A program made the translations under genes and the position numbers. A stretch of 64,000 bases of DNA from Vibrio amylolyticus (GTDB taxonomy: Bacteria; Pseudomonadota; Gammaproteobacteria; Enterobacterales; Vibrionaceae), in the NCBI RefSeq assembly GCF_023145695.1, contig NZ_JAJHVV010000002.1:1-64000 (forward strand), in the 5' to 3' direction. Shown here piece after piece: positions 59,207 through 64,000 of the stretch (its first letter is position 1; each line of letters begins with the position of its first letter). The notes below the pieces were generated by a model, which saw nothing but the letters and a program-made list of their open reading frames with translations, did no database searches and was not told where the DNA came from.

Positions 59207-61090
59207 ATGAAATTTTATAAAACCATCGTTCCGTTCTTTATAACCAGTTTTGTTTTGGTTGTAATCACTATGCTGTATTACTCGCAGCGCTACCAAGCAG
59301 TGAAACAGGAAAGCCTTGAGCAAAGTGTTAATGAGGCGATGGAGCAAATTTCCTATACCCACCGAGAGTACCGATTTCTACGTTCCCAAGTAACGTCTAT
59401 CGCTGAGTTACTATCGAATAGTCGAGCGATGCATGACTATATTTTTTCCCCCACACTATTTAATAAACAGAGTTTAGAAGAGAGTTGGAAGTCAACGATG
59501 GCGAACCAAAAATGGTCTCCAGCTATCCGTTATGTTGACGCGCTTGGCGAAGAGCGAGTCAAAGTTAATTACTCGCTCATAACTGAAGACGCAAAAGCCT
59601 CAATCGAGCTCGGTAATGAAAGTCATCGTGAATATTTTCATCTGGCTCAGTCACTGTCAGAGCGCCAGATAGGATCTTGGGGGGTTGATATCGAAGAAGA
59701 GCACGACTCGATCTCTCCGATTAATATCCCCATTTTTAGGATTATTACACCAGTTATGGATATGCAAGAGAAAGCAGGGTATCTGGTTCTTAATCTTGAT
59801 ATTGGCTATATCTCTTCCCGTCTTCACGATGGCTTTAGTCGTGAGTTTCGGCCGGAACTGATCAGTGAGAAAGGCTATTACATTGATAGTCATCGAAGAA
59901 ATAAACTTCATGGTCACCTTATCGAGAGGCGAGCAGGGTATAACTTGTCGGTAGAACGGCCAAGAGTATGGCAACAATTGCAAAGTGCAGTTTCAGGTTA
60001 CACCATTGAGAATGGAAACTTATTTGTCTTCAGACGATTGGAGGCTTCTTCTACACAATCTATTTTCATTGTTGTACAGGCTAATAAAGAAGTATTGGAT
60101 AAGCGCCTCTCTCGAGATCTGATCAGCTTGTATCAGGAAGTTACTTTAGTCTTTCTCGTGATGCTGCTCTTCGCAGTTCCAACCGTATTTACGTTTTTAC
60201 ATTACAAGCGACGCAATCTTGAAAGTAAGTTAGCTCGAGCGGCCATTGATGGTATGTCTGCTGTGGTCATTACTGATACAAAGCATCAGGTTGTGATGGT
60301 GAATAATGCCTTTACCCGTTTAACAGGGTTCTCTCAGGATGAAGCACTAAATAAGAATGCTTATGAACTTGTTGGGGATGCCACGACGGTAAAACAGCTT
60401 ATTGAAGTCTGTGAACTATTGAATACTCAAAGTGTTTGGGAAGGGGAAGTGGTGACCAATCGCTCATCAGAAACGCCTTCAACGTTAATCACTCGGGTTC
60501 AAGCGATACGAACTATGACCGAAGAGCTCGATTATTATATTACGACGTTTGTTGATATTACCGAACGCAAGCAACTTGAAAATCAGCTGCGAATATTGAG
60601 TGAAAAGGATGAGCTGACGAGTTTGTTTAATCGTCGTAAGTTTGAACGAGCATTATTGAGCCATGCACAAATAGTTGAGCGTTATGAAGAACGTTCACCC
60701 GTATGTTTGGCTCTGTTTGATATTGATTTTTTCAAGCGCGTTAATGATGAGAAAGGGCATGATGAAGGAGATCGAGTCATTCGTGTCGTCGCTCAAACAC
60801 TTCAATCTAATTTGAGACAAACCGATATGATTGCACGCATCGGTGGGGAAGAGTTCGCCGTGATATTACCGAATACATCAATTGAAGAGGCGGTACCTGT
60901 ATTGGAAAGGTTGCGCTCGTCAGTCGAGGAAAGTATTGATGTACCAGTGACGGTAAGTGGTGGCTATACTGATTTAACGGCAAACAGTACTGACTCTTAT
61001 AAGAGAGCGGATATTGCTCTTTATAAAGCGAAGGCGCTAGGGCGCAATCAATTGGCTATAGTGAAAAGTGACCAGCGACTGAGTGCTTAA
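59207..61090 (+). CDS. Membrane diguanylate cyclase (sensor-PAS-GGDEF)
   Basis: 627 residues. Membrane spans at about 7-25 and 305-330 enclose a large periplasmic sensor (dCache-like). A PAS domain (about 340-455, AAIDGMSAVVITDTKHQVVM) and a GGDEF domain (about 465-620) follow. The active site reads GGEEF at about 546-550, so it should make c-di-GMP. The inhibitory site RQTD lies exactly five residues before it, giving product feedback. The signal sensed is unknown. No EAL domain. Confidence 0.9.
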   Translation: MKFYKTIVPFFITSFVLVVITMLYYSQRYQAVKQESLEQSVNEAMEQISYTHREYRFLRSQVTSIAELLSNSRAMHDYIFSPTLFNKQSLEESWKSTMANQKWSPAIRYVDALGEERVKVNYSLITEDAKASIELGNESHREYFHLAQSLSERQIGSWGVDIEEEHDSISPINIPIFRIITPVMDMQEKAGYLVLNLDIGYISSRLHDGFSREFRPELISEKGYYIDSHRRNKLHGHLIERRAGYNLSVERPRVWQQLQSAVSGYTIENGNLFVFRRLEASSTQSIFIVVQANKEVLDKRLSRDLISLYQEVTLVFLVMLLFAVPTVFTFLHYKRRNLESKLARAAIDGMSAVVITDTKHQVVMVNNAFTRLTGFSQDEALNKNAYELVGDATTVKQLIEVCELLNTQSVWEGEVVTNRSSETPSTLITRVQAIRTMTEELDYYITTFVDITERKQLENQLRILSEKDELTSLFNRRKFERALLSHAQIVERYEERSPVCLALFDIDFFKRVNDEKGHDEGDRVIRVVAQTLQSNLRQTDMIARIGGEEFAVILPNTSIEEAVPVLERLRSSVEESIDVPVTVSGGYTDLTANSTDSYKRADIALYKAKALGRNQLAIVKSDQRLSA

Positions 61091-61153
61091 TAGATAGAGA
61101 GGGCACTTAGCTTTCTAGATAACAAAGTCTTTGTGATCTATATAGTAAGCAAT

Positions 61154-61181
61154 AAAAAAGAGAGCCGAAGCTCTCTTTTTT
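61154..61181. terminator. Bidirectional terminator before pykF 3' end
   Basis: AAAAAAGAGAGC (61154-61165) and GCTCTCTTTTTT (61170-61181) around CGAA. It can end both the cyclase gene and pykF. Confidence 0.92.
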
Positions 61182-61204
61182 TACATCAGAAACTGAGTCA
61201 GTTC

Positions 61205-62617
61205 TTAAAGAACGTGTACAGAAGCTGTGTTAGTAGTACCTGAAGCAACAAGTGCACCAGAAACCATTAGTACGATATCGCCTTTCTTACCAAGACCAGA
61301 CTCAAGAGCAATTGTCTTACCGTTGATGTAGAAAGCGTCAGTGCTCTCGATTGAATCAACAAGAACTGGCTTAACACCTTTCGTTAGTACTAGTTGTGCT
61401 GCAGTTTTCTTGTTTGTAGTAAGAGCAAGAATGTTTGCAGTTGGGAAGTACTTACGTACTGAACGTGCAGATTTACCGCCTTCAGTTGCAACAACGATAA
61501 GTGGAGCTGCTAGTTTCTCAGCTGTGTCTACCGCACCTTTACATACTGCTTCAGTGATACGTAGACGAGGGCTGTCTAGACGAGAACCTAGTTCAGCTTT
61601 AAGAGCGCTGTCTGTACGGTTAGCGATTTGAGCCATGATCGTTACCGCTTCAACAGGGTACTTACCTTTAGCTGTTTCACCAGAAAGCATTACTGCATCA
61701 GTACCGTCCATGATAGCGTTCGCAACGTCGCCCGCTTCAGCACGAGTTGGACGTGGGTTGCTGATCATTGAATCAAGCATTTGAGTTGCAGTGATAACCA
61801 TCTTACGTGCACGGTTACACTTCTCGATCATCATTTTTTGAGCGAAGATTACTTCTTCAGCTGGGATTTCAACACCTAGATCGCCACGAGCAACCATGAT
61901 GCCGTCAGAAGCTTCAAGAATAGAATCGAAGTTATCAACACCTTCTTGGTTTTCAATCTTAGAAATGATGTGGATGCTTTCGCCGCCGTTAGCGTTTAGA
62001 AGAGCACGGATTTCTTTAACATCTTCTTCTTTACGGATGAAAGAAGCAGCAACGAAATCAACGCCTTGCTCACAACCAAATTTAAGGTCAGCTTTGTCTT
62101 TTTCAGAAAGAGCTGGAAGTTGAACAGAAACGCCAGGAAGGTTAACACCTTTGTTTTCGCCTAGAGCACCGTTGTTAAGAACTTTACACTTAACTTCAGT
62201 TTCAGACGTTGAGATAACTTCCATTTCGATTAGACCGTCGTCTACTAGGATAGTGTTACCTGCCGTTAGGTCTTTAGCAAAACCTAGGTAAGTAACAGCA
62301 ACAACGTCTTTATTACCTACAACTGAAGCGTCAGTTGTGAAAGTGAACTCTTGACCAGCTACTAGGTCAACGTCATTGCCGCCGTCTAGTTTGATCGTGC
62401 GGATTTCTGGACCTTTAGTGTCTAGAAGGATAGCAAGTTGCTCACCTTTAGTTTCCATTACTGAACGGAAGTTCGCAATACGAGTGCCGTGCTCAGCAAA
62501 GTCACCGTGAGAGAAGTTCAGGCGCATTACGTTCATGCCTGCATCAACTAGTTCAGTTAGCTTCTCTACAGATTCTGTTTTAGGACCGATCGTACATACG
62601 ATTTTAGTCTTTTTCAT
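61205..62617 (-). CDS. pykF: Pyruvate kinase, type I
   Basis: 470 residues, the PykF length. Makes pyruvate and ATP from phosphoenolpyruvate. [13 protein letters not shown] opening, [24 protein letters not shown] and the active-site DTKGPEIRT and KIENQEG blocks are intact. Codon use is strongly biased, marking high expression. ATG start with GGAGAG before it. 424 bases separate it from the divergent DeoR gene. Confidence 0.96.
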   Translation of the reverse strand: MKKTKIVCTIGPKTESVEKLTELVDAGMNVMRLNFSHGDFAEHGTRIANFRSVMETKGEQLAILLDTKGPEIRTIKLDGGNDVDLVAGQEFTFTTDASVVGNKDVVAVTYLGFAKDLTAGNTILVDDGLIEMEVISTSETEVKCKVLNNGALGENKGVNLPGVSVQLPALSEKDKADLKFGCEQGVDFVAASFIRKEEDVKEIRALLNANGGESIHIISKIENQEGVDNFDSILEASDGIMVARGDLGVEIPAEEVIFAQKMMIEKCNRARKMVITATQMLDSMISNPRPTRAEAGDVANAIMDGTDAVMLSGETAKGKYPVEAVTIMAQIANRTDSALKAELGSRLDSPRLRITEAVCKGAVDTAEKLAAPLIVVATEGGKSARSVRKYFPTANILALTTNKKTAAQLVLTKGVKPVLVDSIESTDAFYINGKTIALESGLGKKGDIVLMVSGALVASGTTNTASVHVL

Positions 62618-63041
62618 GGAAGATACTCTCCGGTAAGTATTGTTTCAATTTGAAATTGGTTGGTATTTTTAATGTAGAACCAGCGTTTAGCGCTTCTTAT
62701 TTAGCTAAAACTCATCGGTTTTTAATTAACTACATCATTCTTGTAAGTCTTTCACTTCATTTAGTCATTTTATGACCTAGCAAAAGCACATGAATCTCGG
62801 TTTTCTGTGACTTAACCCACTTTAGGTGAGTAAGTTTTCAAACAAATTACGACTAATTCTGTAATTAATTTTCTTTTCGGGCGCAATTCTACCACCGAAT
62901 CAATTCAATATCACGGTCTAGAGTTGTCTTAGGACAAGGTTTTGTTATGAAATATTTATTTTTTAGATCGAAATAAATAGACGCTTTTCTTTCGATTCGA
63001 CTATACTTTCTTTCAGTTTGAAACTTAAAGTTGATTTTTTG
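62618..63041. other. 424-base divergent region pykF / DeoR gene
   Basis: AT-rich with no convincing ORF. A HexR-like sequence TGTAATTAATTTTCT (62860-62874) lies 243 bp before pykF. No RNA family is recognised. Near the DeoR start are TTTGAAACTTAAAG-like repeats (63016-63031). Confidence 0.5.
62860..62874. promoter_or_regulatory. Candidate HexR operator
   Basis: Compared with the HexR consensus TGTAATTAAATTACA, the first nine bases are identical and three of the last six match. HexR controls central carbon genes, including pyruvate kinase, in relatives such as Shewanella. Binding is not shown. Confidence 0.3.
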
Positions 63042-63803
63042 ATGTCGAAACGAAACACACAGCTAAGAAGACACGCTATTTCTAACCTTATTATTGAGTT
63101 GGGTGAGGTAAGCGTTGAGGAACTATCCTGTAAGTTTACAACATCCGAGGTCACGATTAGAAAGGATCTCGCAGAGCTTGAGAAAAATGGTCAGCTTTTA
63201 CGCCGATACGGTGGTGCAATTGCACTACCTAAAGAAGTCGTGAATGAAGCTCTTGCCCCTAAGGTTTCGCCGCGAAAGGTTGAATTGGCAACGGCTGCCG
63301 CCGCTCTCATTCGAGACCATAATCGCATTGTCATTGATAGTGGTAGCACGACGGCAGCGCTTATCCAGCAGCTAAACAATAAAACGGGTTTAGTTGTCAT
63401 GACCAACTCTTTAAATGTGGCTAACGCTCTAAATGACTTAGAAAGTGAGCCCACTTTATTAATGACGGGTGGCACTTGGGACACTCATTCTGAGTCATTT
63501 CAAGGGCAAGTTGCAGAGTCTGTATTGCGATCTTACGACTTTGATCAGTTATTTATTGGCGCTGACGGTATCGATCTTAGCCGAGGAACGACTACATTTA
63601 ATGAGTTAGTTGGTTTAAGCAAGGTCATGGCAGAGGTGTCGCGGGAAGTGGTTGTTATGGTTGAGTCTGAAAAGCTTGGCCGAAAAATCCCAAATTTAGA
63701 GTTGAGCTGGGAAAGTATCGATGTATTGGTTACCGATAGCGATCTTTCACCTGAACACACCGCAGAAATTGAATCGAATAACGTGCGGGTGATTCGAGCT
63801 TAA
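63042..63803 (+). CDS. DeoR-family regulator next to glmS
   Basis: 253 residues from the ATG at 63042; a TTG at 63018 would add eight residues. N-terminal DeoR helix-turn-helix (about 6-58, [33 protein letters not shown]) and a sugar-phosphate-binding sensor domain (about 75-245, [21 protein letters not shown]). Position before glmS suggests that it regulates amino-sugar synthesis, as with GlmR-type regulators; the ligand is probably a sugar phosphate. The ribosome site is poor. 91 bases before glmS. Confidence 0.85.
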
Positions 63804-63894
63804 TAACGTTGTACTAAAAATCACCCTAGCTTTTTGGCCTTTGCTTGCAGCCGTTAGGGATAGACAAAATATAATTATAATTGGAGTAAACATT

Positions 63895-64000
63895 ATGTGT
63901 GGAATTGTAGGCGCAGTAGCGCAACGTGATGTCGCTGAAATCTTAGTAGAAGGCCTTCGCCGCCTTGAGTACCGTGGATACGACTCTGCTGGTGTCGCAA
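63895..64000 (+). CDS. glmS: Glucosamine-6-phosphate synthase, 5' end only
   Basis: 35 codons, cut by the window edge. It opens [20 protein letters not shown], with Cys2 being the glutaminase nucleophile, then [15 protein letters not shown], both typical of GlmS. The full enzyme (about 610 residues) makes glucosamine-6-phosphate from fructose-6-phosphate and glutamine for cell-wall and LPS synthesis. TTGGAGTAAACATT gives a good ribosome site. Confidence 0.93.

Overview
The window is a stretch of a Vibrio (Vibrionaceae) main chromosome, most likely the larger one. The evidence is the complete mannose-sensitive haemagglutinin (MSHA) type IV pilus cluster lying between ssb and mreB, a QstR-type LuxR regulator between galU and ssb, and blocks metH/lysC/pglL/uvrA, yhdP/tldD/arcA/rraB, epd/pgk/fbaA/mscS and pykF/DeoR/glmS that match the order I know from V. 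cholerae. The species cannot be fixed by reading alone. DNA is moderately AT-rich and even in style. I see no insertion sequence, integron, prophage, CRISPR array, rRNA or tRNA gene. Nearly all of the window is coding.

Layout. 1-16.3 kb: a PilZ protein; MetJ-box-preceded metH; a CPA1 antiporter; lysC under a lysine riboswitch; a class V aminotransferase; a PglL-like O-oligosaccharyltransferase; uvrA with a LexA box; galU; qstR; ssb. 16.4-35.9 kb: mshH-I-J-K-L-M-N-E-G-F (assembly machine) then mshB-A-C-D-O-P-Q (pilins and the large MshQ). 36.0-46.8 kb: mreBCD, maf, rng, yhdP, a nitrilase-family amidase and tldD, packed as operon-like runs. 46.9-49.5 kb: arcA (minus), rraB, a small zinc-ribbon protein. 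49.7-54.4 kb: epd-pgk, fbaA with a LacI-family-type operator, mscS. 54.5-61.1 kb: a secreted protein of unknown function, an alkylsulfatase divergent from a LysR regulator, a SIMPL (YggE-type) protein and a PAS-GGDEF diguanylate cyclase. 61.2-64.0 kb: pykF, a DeoR regulator and the 5' end of glmS.

How the parts fit. A c-di-GMP theme recurs: a PilZ protein, the tandem MshEN ligand motifs of MshE, the CsrD-like MshH and an apparently active diguanylate cyclase, consistent with pilus-mediated attachment. Central carbon genes (epd, pgk, fbaA, pykF) carry candidate operators. Amino-acid supply (metH, lysC, arcA) shows MetJ, lysine-riboswitch and possible ArgR control.

I do not find a clearly new multi-gene system. 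The best leads for something undescribed are regulatory: a galU terminator whose U-run is part of the uvrA LexA box, a HapR-like site before qstR, a GCAAACGTTTGC operator in the fbaA promoter, a tiny leader-like ORF plus hairpin before rraB, nested inverted repeats before mscS, and a 12-bp hairpin before mreB. Among proteins, MshQ, the secreted 171-residue protein and the 77-residue zinc ribbon are least understood. All functional statements rest on recognition of protein families by eye; no database search was run.
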